A stretch of DNA of 37,891 bases from Frankiales bacterium (GCA_025465465.1 JAODND010000032.1:1-37891), one strand, 5' to 3'. Shown: positions 8,455 to 16,616, counted from the stretch's first letter. The notes: generated by a model from the sequence alone, not told the origin. Program-made: numbers and translations.

Positions 8455-9603
8455 ATGACCGGACCACCGTCGCCGACGCCCACCCTGTCTCTCGGGATGC
8501 TGTCGACCTATCCCCCGACCCAGTGCGGACTGGCGACCTTCAACGCAGCGCTGTGGAAGGAGCTCGACGGCGGCACCGGCAGCGTCGGTGTCGTACGGGT
8601 CGTCGACCGCCCGGAGACCCACCCCGGACCGGAAGTCGTCGGGCACCTCGTGAACGGCTCCGCACCCAGCGCCCGCGCGGTCACCGAGCAGCTCAACGAC
8701 TTCGACGCCGTCGTCGTCCAGCACGAGTACGGCATCTACGGCGGCCCGAACGGCGCCGACCTCCTCGACCTTCTCGAGGCTCTCACCGTCCCGTCGATCG
8801 TGGTGCTCCACACCGTCCTGCAGCAGCCCACCCCTGCGCAGGCGCACGTCCTGTCCCGGGTGCTCGAGCACGCCGATGTCGCGGTCACGATGACCAGAAC
8901 GGCGCGCCAGCGCGTCATCGACCTGTACGGTGCTGACCCCCGCAGGGTGCGCGTCATCGCCCACGGTGCGCCGCGTGTGCAGCCGGTCCGTCCCAGTCGC
9001 CGGACGAGCTCGCGACCACTGGTCCTGACCTGGGGACTGCTCGGGCCAGGCAAGGGGATCGAGCATGCCGTCGACGCGCTGGCGGGGCTGCGAGATCTCA
9101 ACCCGCGTTATCTCGTCCTGGGCAGCACCCACCCCAAGGTGCTCGAGCACGAGGGAGAGCGCTACCGGGAGAGCCTGCTCCGACGGGCCGCCGCACGCGG
9201 CGTGCTCGACCTGCTCGAGCTCGACGGCAGCTACCTCAGCACGCCGGAGCTCGCCGGCATCGTCGCCGGTGCCGACGTGGTGCTCCTTCCCTACGACTCG
9301 CGTGAGCAGGTCACGTCCGGAGTGCTCGTGGAGGCAGTTGCCGCCGGCCGTCCGGTCGTGTCGACCGCCTTCCCGCACGCCGTCGAGCTGCTCACCGACG
9401 GGCCTGGCCTCGTCGTCCCCCAGGCAGACCCCGACGCGCTCGAAGCCGCGCTGCGACGCGTCCTGTCCGAGCCGGGGCTCGCGCCGCGCCTCGCGCACCA
9501 AGCAGCGATGAAGGCTCCTGAGCTGTTCTGGGAGGCCGTCGCGGGTGAATACCGCAAGGTGGCGCGCTCGCTGGTGACCGGCACCCTGGCCAACGCGTCG
9601 TGA
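8455..9603 (+). CDS. Glycosyltransferase family 4 (GT-B fold)
   Basis: The product has 382 residues from ATG 8455, which has GGAG six bases ahead; GTG 8434 is an in-frame but weaker start. The N-lobe begins LGMLSTYPPTQCGLATF, typical of GT4 enzymes whose first loop holds the acceptor. The C-lobe has LTWGLLGPGKGIEHAVDAL and the donor-binding region VLLPYDSREQVTSGVLVEAVAAGRPVV, in which Glu and the following residues take the EX7E position. Its stop overlaps the next gene (TGATG), and the alpha/alpha-barrel-like protein and GH130 phosphorylase follow without gaps. It likely transfers a hexose, perhaps mannose, to build an oligosaccharide or glycolipid. The sugar is inferred from the GH130 context, not from residues. 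Confidence 0.87.
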   Translation: MTGPPSPTPTLSLGMLSTYPPTQCGLATFNAALWKELDGGTGSVGVVRVVDRPETHPGPEVVGHLVNGSAPSARAVTEQLNDFDAVVVQHEYGIYGGPNGADLLDLLEALTVPSIVVLHTVLQQPTPAQAHVLSRVLEHADVAVTMTRTARQRVIDLYGADPRRVRVIAHGAPRVQPVRPSRRTSSRPLVLTWGLLGPGKGIEHAVDALAGLRDLNPRYLVLGSTHPKVLEHEGERYRESLLRRAAARGVLDLLELDGSYLSTPELAGIVAGADVVLLPYDSREQVTSGVLVEAVAAGRPVVSTAFPHAVELLTDGPGLVVPQADPDALEAALRRVLSEPGLAPRLAHQAAMKAPELFWEAVAGEYRKVARSLVTGTLANAS

Positions 9604-10604
9604 TGCTGCAGGCCCTGCGCTTCGCCCACCTGCACCGGCTCACGGACAGCGGTGGCCTCTACGAGCACGCCCTGCTCACGACCCCCCGACGCGAGCACGG
9701 CTACTGCGTCGACGACGTGGCGCGGGCGCTCGTCCTGCTCAGCCGCGAAGCTGAGCGAGACCCGCTGCACGACCAGTACCTCGACTTCCTGCTGCTCGCC
9801 CAGGACCCCGACGGCCGGTTCCGCAACCGTCGCGCGGCGGACCTCACGTGGTCGGGCAGCGCGTCGGTCGAGGACTGCTGGGGTCGCGCGCTCTGGGGGC
9901 TCGGTGCGGTGGTCGCCCACGAGCTGCGCAGCGAGCAGCACGACGCCGCTCTGGAGGCCTTCACCCGGGGGGCGTCGTGGACGTCGCCGTGGCCGCGGGC
10001 GCGTGCCTTCGCAGCGCTCGGAGCCGCGTTCGTGCTCGAGGTCCACCCTGACCATGTCGGGGCCCGGACCCTGCTCGCCGAGGCTGCGCGCCGGATCGGG
10101 CGTCCCGAGCTGGATGCGTCCTGGCCATGGCCCGAGCAGCGTCTGACCTATGCGAATGCTGTCGTCCCGGAGGTGCTGCTCGCCGCTGGCGCCGCGGCCG
10201 GCGACCCCTCACTCGTCAAGGACGGGCTGCTGCTCCTCGAGTGGCTGGTCAGGCTCCAGACGCGAGACGGCGTGCTGTCGGTCATCCCCGTGGCCGGGCA
10301 CGGTCGCGGTGAGGCGCTGCCCGGCTTCGACCAGCAGCCCATCGAGATCGCGGCCCTGGCGGATGCCTGCGGCCGGGCGCACGCGCTGACCGGCGACGGG
10401 ACCTGGCAGGACGTGCTGGAGCGGGCCGCGGCCTGGTTCCTCGGCCAGAACGACTCAGGGATCCCGCTCTACGACAGTGCCAGCGGCGGCGGCTGCGACG
10501 GGCTCGAGAGCACCGGCCGCAACGAAAACCAGGGCGCGGAGTCGACCCTGGCGCTGCTGTCGACGTGGCAGCAGGCAGGCCGTCACGGGGCATGGCCGGC
10601 GTGA
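9603..10604 (+). CDS. Alpha/alpha-barrel (six-hairpin) glycosidase-like protein
   Basis: The product has 333 residues and starts in TGATG overlap with the GT4 stop (GTG 9600 is one codon earlier). It is rich in Ala/Leu helices in a repeated helix-pair pattern. Conserved-looking stretches are EHGYCVDDVARALVLL near the N-terminus, LTWSGSASVEDCWGRALWGLG in the middle, FDQQPIEIAALADACGRA, and a C-terminal CDGLESTGRNENQGAESTLALL. These resemble the (alpha/alpha)6 toroid glycosidases and the proteins often placed next to GT4/GH130 genes. The Asp and Glu clusters (VDDVAR, ASVEDCWGR, NENQGAES) are candidate active-site residues. No signal peptide is present, so it is cytoplasmic. The family assignment is by pattern only, and it might be a non-catalytic partner of the glycosyltransferase. 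Confidence 0.7.
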   Translation: MLQALRFAHLHRLTDSGGLYEHALLTTPRREHGYCVDDVARALVLLSREAERDPLHDQYLDFLLLAQDPDGRFRNRRAADLTWSGSASVEDCWGRALWGLGAVVAHELRSEQHDAALEAFTRGASWTSPWPRARAFAALGAAFVLEVHPDHVGARTLLAEAARRIGRPELDASWPWPEQRLTYANAVVPEVLLAAGAAAGDPSLVKDGLLLLEWLVRLQTRDGVLSVIPVAGHGRGEALPGFDQQPIEIAALADACGRAHALTGDGTWQDVLERAAAWFLGQNDSGIPLYDSASGGGCDGLESTGRNENQGAESTLALLSTWQQAGRHGAWPA

Positions 10605-12085
10605 CCGAGCTCGTCACCCGACTGGACATCCGGCTGGACCCCGACCGCACCCGGGTCCTGGCCCGCGTGTTCGTGCCGGGTCACGAGCAGCTCGACGAGC
10701 AGTCCAGGGCCACCGGGGTGCTCGCCCGCATCCTCGGACTTCCCGACGGACAGGTGCAGCAGGCACTGCAGCACGTCCGGGCGAGGTATGGCGGCCGGCA
10801 CCGCGACCTCGAGCAGGTCCTGCTCACCCATGCCGCGCTGCTCGACCATCGCATCCCGGACGGGAGCTTCCTCAGCCCCGATCGGCGCGCCCTGCTGGGT
10901 GCGTACTTCACCCAGGAGCTGGCCCTCGAGGGAGCAGCGCTGTTCAACCCCTCGCTGGTGGCGCACCCGGACCAGACCGGCCTGCGCGACGACGAGCTCC
11001 GGTTCGTGATGAGCCTGCGCGCCGTCGGCGAGGGGCACATCTCCTGCGTGGAGTTCCGCACGGGCGTGCTCGGCGCCGGCGGCGAGCTTCGGCTCGACCC
11101 CCCGGGCCCGTACGTCGGGTCGGGAGCTGTCGGCCCGACACCCGTTCCCAAGAAGCTCGTAGGGGCGCTGCTCGCCGAGTCAGGGGCCGACGCGGAGAGC
11201 ACCCGCTACCTGCTGAGCAGGCTGCCGGACCCGTTCACGCAGCAGGACCTCGAGAAGGCGCTGACGGCGCTGCATGGGCAGCAGCTCACCCGCCATGGTG
11301 CCGGCCACACCGACGACCTGACTCGACGCATCACCGGCAGCGCCTACGGGCTCGAGTTCCCCGCGTCGTCCGCGCTCGCCGAGCGGGTGCTCTATCCCCA
11401 CGCGCCGGCCGAGAGCCATGGCATCGAGGACGCCAGGTTCGTGCGGTTCGTCGACGACGACGGCACGGTGACCTTCCGGGCGACCTTCACCGCGTTCGAC
11501 GGTCACCACATCCAGACCCATGCCCTCGAGACCTCCGACTTCCTGACCTTTCGGTTCCTCCCGCTGGCCGGGCCGGCCGCACGCAACAAGGGACTGGCGC
11601 TGTTTCCGCGCAAGGTCGGGGGGCGGCACCTGGCGCTGTCCCGGTGGGACCGGGAGAGCTGCTCGGTTGCGACGTCGGCCGACGGGCTGCGCTGGGACAA
11701 GGCAGTGACCGTCCACGTCCCGCAGCAGCCGTGGGAGGTCATCCAGACCGGCAACTGCGGAGCGCCCGTCGAGACGTCCGAGGGCTGGGTCGTCCTCACC
11801 CACGGCGTCGGCCCCATGCGCGAGTACGCAGTCGGGGCGCTGCTGCTCGACCTGGACGACCCGACCGTCGTGCTCGGTGCCCTCGACGAACCGTTGCTCG
11901 TGCCCGACGAGGACGAGCGGGTCGGCTATGTGCCCAACGTCATCTACTCGTGCGGCGGGCTCAGGCACGGCGACCAGCTGCTGCTGCCCTATGGAGCCAG
12001 CGACTCGACCGTGCGGTTTGCGGTGGTCGACCTGCCGCTGCTGGTGGAGCGGCTGCTCGCGACGCGGGTGAACAAGGCGGCGTAG
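10592..12085 (+). CDS. Glycoside hydrolase family 130 phosphorylase-like protein (mannoside phosphorylase)
   Basis: The product has 497 residues from ATG 10592; GTG 10601, whose GTGA overlaps the previous stop, is equally possible. The C-terminal two thirds is a five-bladed propeller of GH130 type. It has GIEDARFVRF with Asp280 in the usual general-acid position, followed by RATFTAFDGHHIQTHALETSDF, NKGLALFPRKVGGRHLALSRWD, and VIQTGNCGAPVETSEGWVVLTHGVG. GH130 enzymes phosphorolyse beta-mannosides and release mannose 1-phosphate. The ~230-residue N-terminal helical extension is longer than in minimal members and recalls the 1,2-beta-oligomannan phosphorylase branch. The 3' end overlaps the convergent GT4 gene by 97 bp. 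Substrate assignment to mannose is from the family, not proven here. Confidence 0.85.
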   Translation: MAGVTELVTRLDIRLDPDRTRVLARVFVPGHEQLDEQSRATGVLARILGLPDGQVQQALQHVRARYGGRHRDLEQVLLTHAALLDHRIPDGSFLSPDRRALLGAYFTQELALEGAALFNPSLVAHPDQTGLRDDELRFVMSLRAVGEGHISCVEFRTGVLGAGGELRLDPPGPYVGSGAVGPTPVPKKLVGALLAESGADAESTRYLLSRLPDPFTQQDLEKALTALHGQQLTRHGAGHTDDLTRRITGSAYGLEFPASSALAERVLYPHAPAESHGIEDARFVRFVDDDGTVTFRATFTAFDGHHIQTHALETSDFLTFRFLPLAGPAARNKGLALFPRKVGGRHLALSRWDRESCSVATSADGLRWDKAVTVHVPQQPWEVIQTGNCGAPVETSEGWVVLTHGVGPMREYAVGALLLDLDDPTVVLGALDEPLLVPDEDERVGYVPNVIYSCGGLRHGDQLLLPYGASDSTVRFAVVDLPLLVERLLATRVNKAA

Positions 12086-13071
12086 TCGGCCACCATGCGC
12101 TGGGCGCTGAACCGCGCCTCCACGTCCTGCCGGCAGTCCCGTCGCTCGAGGTCGGGCACGCGGGACACCGCAGCGACCGCTGCTTCGACATCGCCCACCA
12201 GGAACCCGGTGGTGCCCTCGCGCACGATCTCAGGCAGCGCACCCAGCCCGAACGCGACGACCGGCGTCCCCGTCGCGAGCGACTCGACCACCGACAGGCC
12301 GAACGGCTCGGCGAACGAGATCAGGTGGAGCAGGGCCAGTGCCCCGCCGAGCAGCGCATCCCGCTCCACCCGTCCGACCGGTCCGACATAGGAGACGCCC
12401 GCCTCCGACAGGTGCGGTGCGACCATCGCGTCGAAGTACGCCTGGTCCTGCACGATGCCCGCGATGACGAGCGGAAGGCCGGCGCGCCGAGCGACCTCGA
12501 TGGCGAGATGGGTCCCCTTGTGCGGGTGGATGCGACCGAGGAAGAGCAGATACTCCCCCGGCCTCGCCACGAAGGTGAACCCGTCGAGCTCGATGCCGTG
12601 GTGGATGGTGGCGTCGTAGGTCAGGGCGGGGTGACGATCCGCATCGCTGATCGAGACGTAGTGCGCGATGTCGTCGTACGCCTGGTAGACGGGCACGATC
12701 TGCTCCGACGAGAAGCCGTGGATCGTCGTGACCACAGGCGTTCTCACCAGCCTGCTGTAGGTGAGCGGCAGGAAGTCGAACTGGTTGGACAGCACGTCGA
12801 AGTCGTCGGCGCGGGCGAACGCGGCACCGATGTGCAGGGCCTCGACGACCTTTGCGTCGACCGTCACGTCCTCCTCGTAGCCCCGAGGGACGACGGAGTG
12901 CAAGGAGCCGGCGGTGGCGGAGTCGGCGGTCGCGAACAGCGTGATCTCGTGTCCCAGCGCCACGAGTCCCTCGGCGAGGGTCGAGGCGACCTGCTCCCAC
13001 GGTCCATAACCGCGAGGCGGCGTCCGGTGGGCGACCGACGACAGCACCCCGATGCGCAGCCCTGCCGTCAT
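11989..13071 (-). CDS. Glycosyltransferase family 4 (second, minus strand)
   Basis: The product has 360 residues. The start ATG 13071 overlaps the desaturase stop by four bases (ATGA). The N-lobe begins IGVLSSVAHRTPPRGYGPWE, a GT4 acceptor-side loop seen in sugar transferases. The C-lobe carries LLFLGRIHPHKGTHLAIEVA and the EX7E donor motif within SFAEPFGLSVVESLATGTPVV, followed by ALPEIVREGTTGFLV. A UDP- or GDP-sugar donor is likely. The last ~20 residues (Ser/Thr/Arg-rich) are encoded in the overlap with GH130 and are unlike the usual GT4 end, so the tail may be non-conserved. Direct coupling to a lipid desaturase suggests glycolipid or membrane-associated work, which is inference. Confidence 0.88.
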   Translation of the reverse strand: MTAGLRIGVLSSVAHRTPPRGYGPWEQVASTLAEGLVALGHEITLFATADSATAGSLHSVVPRGYEEDVTVDAKVVEALHIGAAFARADDFDVLSNQFDFLPLTYSRLVRTPVVTTIHGFSSEQIVPVYQAYDDIAHYVSISDADRHPALTYDATIHHGIELDGFTFVARPGEYLLFLGRIHPHKGTHLAIEVARRAGLPLVIAGIVQDQAYFDAMVAPHLSEAGVSYVGPVGRVERDALLGGALALLHLISFAEPFGLSVVESLATGTPVVAFGLGALPEIVREGTTGFLVGDVEAAVAAVSRVPDLERRDCRQDVEARFSAQRMVADYAALFTRVASSRSTSSGRSTTANRTVESLAP

Positions 13072-14093
13072 GCGGCCCGGCGACGGGCCTGCAGGCCGAC
13101 GGTGTGCAGGTGCCGGAGTCCCAGGCGATAGGACGCGAGCAGACCGGCCTCGACATAGCGGACGTCACGGCTCCGGCAGAAGTCGCGGACGAGGGGCTGC
13201 GCCCGCCGCAGGCTCGACCTGGGCATGCTCGGGAACAGGTGGTGCTCGATCTGGTAGTTGAGACCACCGAGCAGGGCATCGACGACGCGCCCCGGTCGCA
13301 CGTTGCGAGCCGTCAGCACCTGTGACCGCAGCAGGTCCAGCGGGTCGTCCTCGGTCACCGTCGGCATCCCCTTGTGGTTGGGAGCGAACGCCAGGCCGAG
13401 GTTGAGCCCGAACACCCCCTGCTGCACGGCGAGGAAGACGATGGCGTGCCCGAGCGGCAGCAGCCACAGCACGAAGCCGACGTTGACGAGCAGGTGCAGC
13501 GCCAGGCCGGACAGCTCGGCCCACCGCACCGAGCCGTCCCTGCGGCGGAACGCACGCACGCTGTTGAGGTGGAGGCTGAGCCCCTCGAGGGTGAGCATGG
13601 GGAGGAAGAGCACGGCCTGCCATCGGGTGACGAGCCGCGCGAGCCCGGAGCGCTCGGCGGCGTGCTTGGCCACCCACACCAGTGCACCTGGGCGGACGTC
13701 GGGATCGCGTTCCTCGTCGTTGGGGTGCGTGTGGTGGGCGTTGTGCTTGTCGTTCCACCACCCGAAGCCGAGGCCGATGCCGAGGTTGCCGAGCAGGCAG
13801 CCGAGGACCGCGGTCACCCGAGGATCGCGGGAGACCTGGTGGTGCCCGACGTCGTGACCGAGGAACCCGAGCTGCGCGAACACACCGCCCATGAGGGCGG
13901 CGATCACGAGCTGCCACCAGGTGACGCCCGCCAGCCCGAAGGCCGTCCACAGCAGTGCCAACGCGACGAGTGCAAGTGCCAGCGCCCGGGCAAACGCCCA
14001 CGGCCGCGGCCGCAGCAGTCCCGCTCCCCTGACCTGGGCGCGGAGCTCAGCGAAGTCCTGACACGGCGGAGCAGGCGCGGCGGTGAGAGCCAT
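13068..14093 (-). CDS. Membrane fatty-acid desaturase
   Basis: The product has 341 residues from ATG 14093, with GAAGGG some 9 bases ahead; the frame stays open upstream but without a domain. Three histidine boxes are visible: HDVGHH (80-85), HNAHHTHPN (117-125) and QIEHHLFP (281-288), the set of acyl-lipid/acyl-CoA front-end-type desaturases that bind two irons. Hydrophobic spans around 34-58, 62-80, 100-112, 158-176 and 195-228 form the membrane core. The reaction would insert a double bond in a membrane fatty acid using O2 and an electron carrier; no ferredoxin or reductase gene lies nearby. It is translationally coupled to the GT4 gene downstream (ATGA at 13068-13071). Regiospecificity is not predictable. 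Confidence 0.92.
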   Translation of the reverse strand: MALTAAPAPPCQDFAELRAQVRGAGLLRPRPWAFARALALALVALALLWTAFGLAGVTWWQLVIAALMGGVFAQLGFLGHDVGHHQVSRDPRVTAVLGCLLGNLGIGLGFGWWNDKHNAHHTHPNDEERDPDVRPGALVWVAKHAAERSGLARLVTRWQAVLFLPMLTLEGLSLHLNSVRAFRRRDGSVRWAELSGLALHLLVNVGFVLWLLPLGHAIVFLAVQQGVFGLNLGLAFAPNHKGMPTVTEDDPLDLLRSQVLTARNVRPGRVVDALLGGLNYQIEHHLFPSMPRSSLRRAQPLVRDFCRSRDVRYVEAGLLASYRLGLRHLHTVGLQARRRAA

Positions 14094-14208
14094 GGCCCAG
14101 TGCCCTTCGGGTAGCTGGGGCGCCGCGGCGTGCACATGGTCCGGACAGGTCCGCGTCGCTGAAGGCTCAGTATGACACGTGCGGGACCAGTCGTCGTACC
14201 GTCGAGGC

Positions 14209-14478
14209 ATGTGCCGCAACATCAAGCCGCTCAACAACTTCGAGCCGCCGGTGACCGACGACGAGGTCCGGTCGGCAGCCCTGCAGTACGTCCGCAAGAT
14301 CAGCGGGACGACCAAGCCGGCTCAGGTCAACGAGGCAGCCTTCGCGGCCGCCGTCGCCCAGGTCGCCGCCGCCTCGCGGGACCTGCTCGACAGCCTCGTG
14401 ACCACGGCCCCGCCCAAGGACCGGGAGGTCGAGGCAGCCAAGGCCCGCGCCCGCTCCGTGGCGCGCTACGGGACCTAG
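14209..14478 (+). CDS. DUF2277 family protein
   Basis: The product has 89 residues. The start MCRNIKPLNNFEPPVTDDEV and the segment AALQYVRKISGTTKPAQVNE are the signature of DUF2277, a small conserved actinobacterial/proteobacterial family of unknown function. ATG 14209 is chosen because the family begins at MCRNI; a longer open frame from 14179 adds nothing conserved. The C-terminal half is helical with a Lys/Arg/Glu-rich end. Its stop is 8 bases from the stop of a convergent gene. The conserved Cys at residue 2 might bind metal or be modified, but this is speculation. Confidence 0.9.
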   Translation: MCRNIKPLNNFEPPVTDDEVRSAALQYVRKISGTTKPAQVNEAAFAAAVAQVAAASRDLLDSLVTTAPPKDREVEAAKARARSVARYGT

Positions 14479-14486
14479 TGGTGGGG

Positions 14487-15431
14487 TCAGGCGGCCTGTG
14501 AGGCGTCCCGCAGCAGCAGCTGCTCGGCGGCCTCGAAGAACCGCAGGCTGAGCACGAGGCGCCACCACGCGCCGCGCAGCATCCGAGGTCCCCAGCTCGG
14601 GTTCTCCGCCACCAGCGGCAGCACGGCCTTCTCGACCCAGTCCTTGCCGTGCCGCGGGTCGACCTCGGCGTGCTCGGTGTAGAACGGGTAGGCCGCGGCG
14701 GGGGCGCCCAGCCGCTGGAAGCCCTGCACGACCTTGCGGCAACGCGGTCCGGCCTGCAGCTCGATCATGCCGAGGGCACCGATCATCTCCGGCTGCAGCC
14801 AGCGGTTCGTGGCGAGCAGGCCGCCCAGGGCGGTGCGCTCCAGAGCCTCGACGGGCAGCTCGGCGCGGGACAGTCGCGGCATGCCGATCGCCTCGACCAG
14901 GCGGTCGTGCAGCACCGTGTGCACCCTGTCGAGCGAGCCGTTGCCCATCTCGTCCCAGTAGTTCTGCGCGAGCTCCAGCTTGGCCGACCCGCGCAGACCG
15001 ACCTGGCAGGCCGCGACGAGATCGTCGAAGCCCGCGTCGGGGCCGCCCTCCATCGCGAGGAAGCGCACGACGTCGTCCCAGGACGCCTCGTCGGCGATCC
15101 AGTGGTATGTCCTCGGCAGCCGGTCCACTGTCGCCATGCTGCGCAAGGCGGCCACGATGTCGGTCTGGCCGGCGAACTCGTCGGGTACGTCCGGCAGCTC
15201 GGCCATCCAGGACGCCTCGAGTCGCTGCTTGAGTGCGGCGACGGCAGGGTGGTGCTGGTAGCGCGCGCGCTCTCCGACCACCGACAGCGGTGCCGTGTGG
15301 AGGTCGTAGACGGTCTGCAGCACGTCGACCCGGTCACGTCGGTCGCACGGGTGCACTTCCGCGAAGCAGTCGAGGTCGCCGGTGTCGAGAGCCGCGGCCA
15401 GAGCTGGGGCCACGGCGATCGGGTCGGTCAT
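14487..15431 (-). CDS. Haem-oxygenase-like diiron protein (iron-containing redox enzyme family)
   Basis: The product has 314 residues, all helical. Putative iron ligands appear in the order expected for haem-oxygenase-like diiron oxidases: Glu128 (LAMEGGPD), Asp160/Glu161 (NYWDEMGNG), Glu224 (MIELQAG), and the FYTEHAEVDPRHGKDW segment with His254, Asp258 and His261. Such enzymes activate O2 for oxidations of fatty or amino acids and also occur as orphan proteins. ATG 15431 is chosen because the upstream residues (LPGSHRC) are non-conserved. It stands alone between DUF2277 and the PRC-barrel genes, with 33 bp to the next gene. The substrate is unknown; a link to the nearby desaturase is possible but unsupported. 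Confidence 0.82.
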   Translation of the reverse strand: MTDPIAVAPALAAALDTGDLDCFAEVHPCDRRDRVDVLQTVYDLHTAPLSVVGERARYQHHPAVAALKQRLEASWMAELPDVPDEFAGQTDIVAALRSMATVDRLPRTYHWIADEASWDDVVRFLAMEGGPDAGFDDLVAACQVGLRGSAKLELAQNYWDEMGNGSLDRVHTVLHDRLVEAIGMPRLSRAELPVEALERTALGGLLATNRWLQPEMIGALGMIELQAGPRCRKVVQGFQRLGAPAAAYPFYTEHAEVDPRHGKDWVEKAVLPLVAENPSWGPRMLRGAWWRLVLSLRFFEAAEQLLLRDASQAA

Positions 15432-15464
15432 ACAGCGGTGGCTACCCGGTAACACGACTGGTAC

Positions 15465-15806
15465 TCATGTGATCGGAGGCACCCTCGGGAGGTCGCGCAC
15501 CCGGCTGCGCACCGTACCGGCCGAGAGCTCCGCCGCGTCCCACGGCAGATAGCGGGTGTGCCGCGTCAGGTAGCGGACGCAGACCGCCACGAGCCAGGGA
15601 CCCTTGACGTCGGACTGGCCGTCGAAGCGGTCGTAGCCCAGCCTCGAGGCCATCCGCCGGGTGCCGACGACCAGGCCCTCGACGCGGAGCGCGGCGAAGG
15701 CGCCGAGCAGCGGACCGTCCTGGACGAGGCGCACATCGAGCACCTTCCCCAGGTCCTCGCCGGCCGGGCCGACCACGGGCAGCCCGAGCAGCTCAGCGCT
15801 CCGCAC
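15465..15806 (-). CDS. PRC-barrel domain protein (second of a tandem pair)
   Basis: GTG 15806 has GGGAG six bases ahead and gives 113 residues. RSAELLGLPVVGPAGEDLGKVLDVRLV is split here as RSAELLGLPVV and GPAGEDLGKVLDVRLV; it is the beta start of a PRC-barrel, with the Gly-Lys-Val-Asp turn characteristic of the family. GAFAALRVEGLVVG and GPWLVAVCVRYLTR follow. The coding start overlaps the stop of the first PRC gene by 14 bp in a different frame (+1 relative), so the two could be one interrupted two-domain protein or two coupled proteins. The C-terminus ends in a variable Arg/Pro tail. PRC-barrels bind RNA, protein or lipid-associated partners; the role here is unknown. Confidence 0.75.
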   Translation of the reverse strand: MRSAELLGLPVVGPAGEDLGKVLDVRLVQDGPLLGAFAALRVEGLVVGTRRMASRLGYDRFDGQSDVKGPWLVAVCVRYLTRHTRYLPWDAAELSAGTVRSRVRDLPRVPPIT

Positions 15807-16185
15807 CACGAGCTCCCGGCAGGCGTCCGACGAGGTAGTCCCGGGCCCGGTCCTCGTTTGCGTGCACCCCGAGCTCCAGCCGGGTCCTCGAGACGCTGAT
15901 GTCGGTGCCGAAGTCGGTGACCAGCTCCATCCCGATCCGCCCAGGGCCCGCCTCGCTGCCACGCGACAGCGCATGCGACCAGAACACCACCCACCGCCCG
16001 AGCAGCCCGCCCAGCCGCGGGCCGAGGGCCTGTGGTCCGGTGAGCATGGCGATGACGTAGGGCGGCGACCCGTCCTCGGGCACCATCAGCTCCACATCGT
16101 CGACCCGGCCGACCGCGTGACCGTCGGGGTCGACGATCTGCCGGTCGAGAAGGTGCAGCCCGAGGTCCCGCGTCCGTCCGCTCAC
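15793..16185 (-). CDS. PRC-barrel domain protein (first of a tandem pair)
   Basis: The product has 130 residues from GTG 16185, which overlaps the lipoprotein stop by four bases (GTGA). The sequence RDLGLHLLDRQIVDPDGHAV continues to a GRVDDVELMVPEDG turn, the PRC-barrel opening in which a short strand is followed by the Gly-Arg-Val-Asp-Asp loop. A loop with Tyr-Val-Ile and LGPRLGGLLGRWVVFWSHAL suggests a hydrophobic surface, and the final strand region is ISVSRTRLELGVHANEDRARDYL. The gene sits between the lipoprotein and a second PRC-barrel gene, all on the same strand with overlaps, so they form one transcription unit. I see no catalytic residues; a scaffolding or signal-relay role is inferred. 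Confidence 0.78.
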   Translation of the reverse strand: MSGRTRDLGLHLLDRQIVDPDGHAVGRVDDVELMVPEDGSPPYVIAMLTGPQALGPRLGGLLGRWVVFWSHALSRGSEAGPGRIGMELVTDFGTDISVSRTRLELGVHANEDRARDYLVGRLPGARGAER

Positions 16186-16616
16186 TGGTAGCGGTCCGCG
16201 AGCGAACGCAGCTCGACCAGGGTTGCGCGGAGCCGGTCTGCGAACGCCGGGAGCTTGTCGAGCTGACCCCGCCGGCACACGATCCGCATCTCGGTCAGCC
16301 CCGTCGTGGCCGAGCTGAGCAGGTCGTCGACGGTGCCGCGCAGGGTGTCGGCGGCGGCGTCGGGCGGCTGCACTCCGTCGAAGGTGGACTGCACCGAGAG
16401 CGCGTCCTTCTCGGCCGACCCGAGGAGCACCGAGAGGTATGGGCCGGTCGCCTGGTGCCGCCGTGCGGCCTCGGCGCCGAGGAGGGCGGTGGCGACGGAG
16501 GATGCGACGGCCTTGGCCGTGTTGCCCGCCTTCAGCTCGTAGTCGCGGTCGTGGAACGACGGCGAGACGCAGCCGCTCAGCAGCAGCACGAGCACCGGTG
16601 CCGCCAGCCGCTTCAT
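16182..16616 (-). CDS. Lipoprotein, function unknown
   Basis: The product has 144 residues. The N-terminus MKRLAAPVLVLLLSGC has a basic start, a hydrophobic core and the lipobox L-S-G-C with Cys16, so it should be lipidated and anchored on the outer face of the membrane. After the anchor comes FHDRDYELKAGNTAKAVASS, then Ala/Leu-rich helices (SSVATALLGAEAARRHQ, TLRGTVDDLLSSATTGLTEM) and a final KLPAFADRLRATLVELRSL, a helical-bundle layout. There is one further Cys at about position 115. The ATG overlaps the stop of a possible 31-residue membrane peptide (ATGA), and its stop overlaps the PRC-barrel start. No known family is recognised. Confidence 0.8.
   Translation of the reverse strand: MKRLAAPVLVLLLSGCVSPSFHDRDYELKAGNTAKAVASSVATALLGAEAARRHQATGPYLSVLLGSAEKDALSVQSTFDGVQPPDAAADTLRGTVDDLLSSATTGLTEMRIVCRRGQLDKLPAFADRLRATLVELRSLADRYQ

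Noticed and set aside
10477..13131. 884-residue plus-strand frame over GH130 and GT4
   Set aside because: Composition is typical of an out-of-frame shadow; both overlapping genes have clear motifs.
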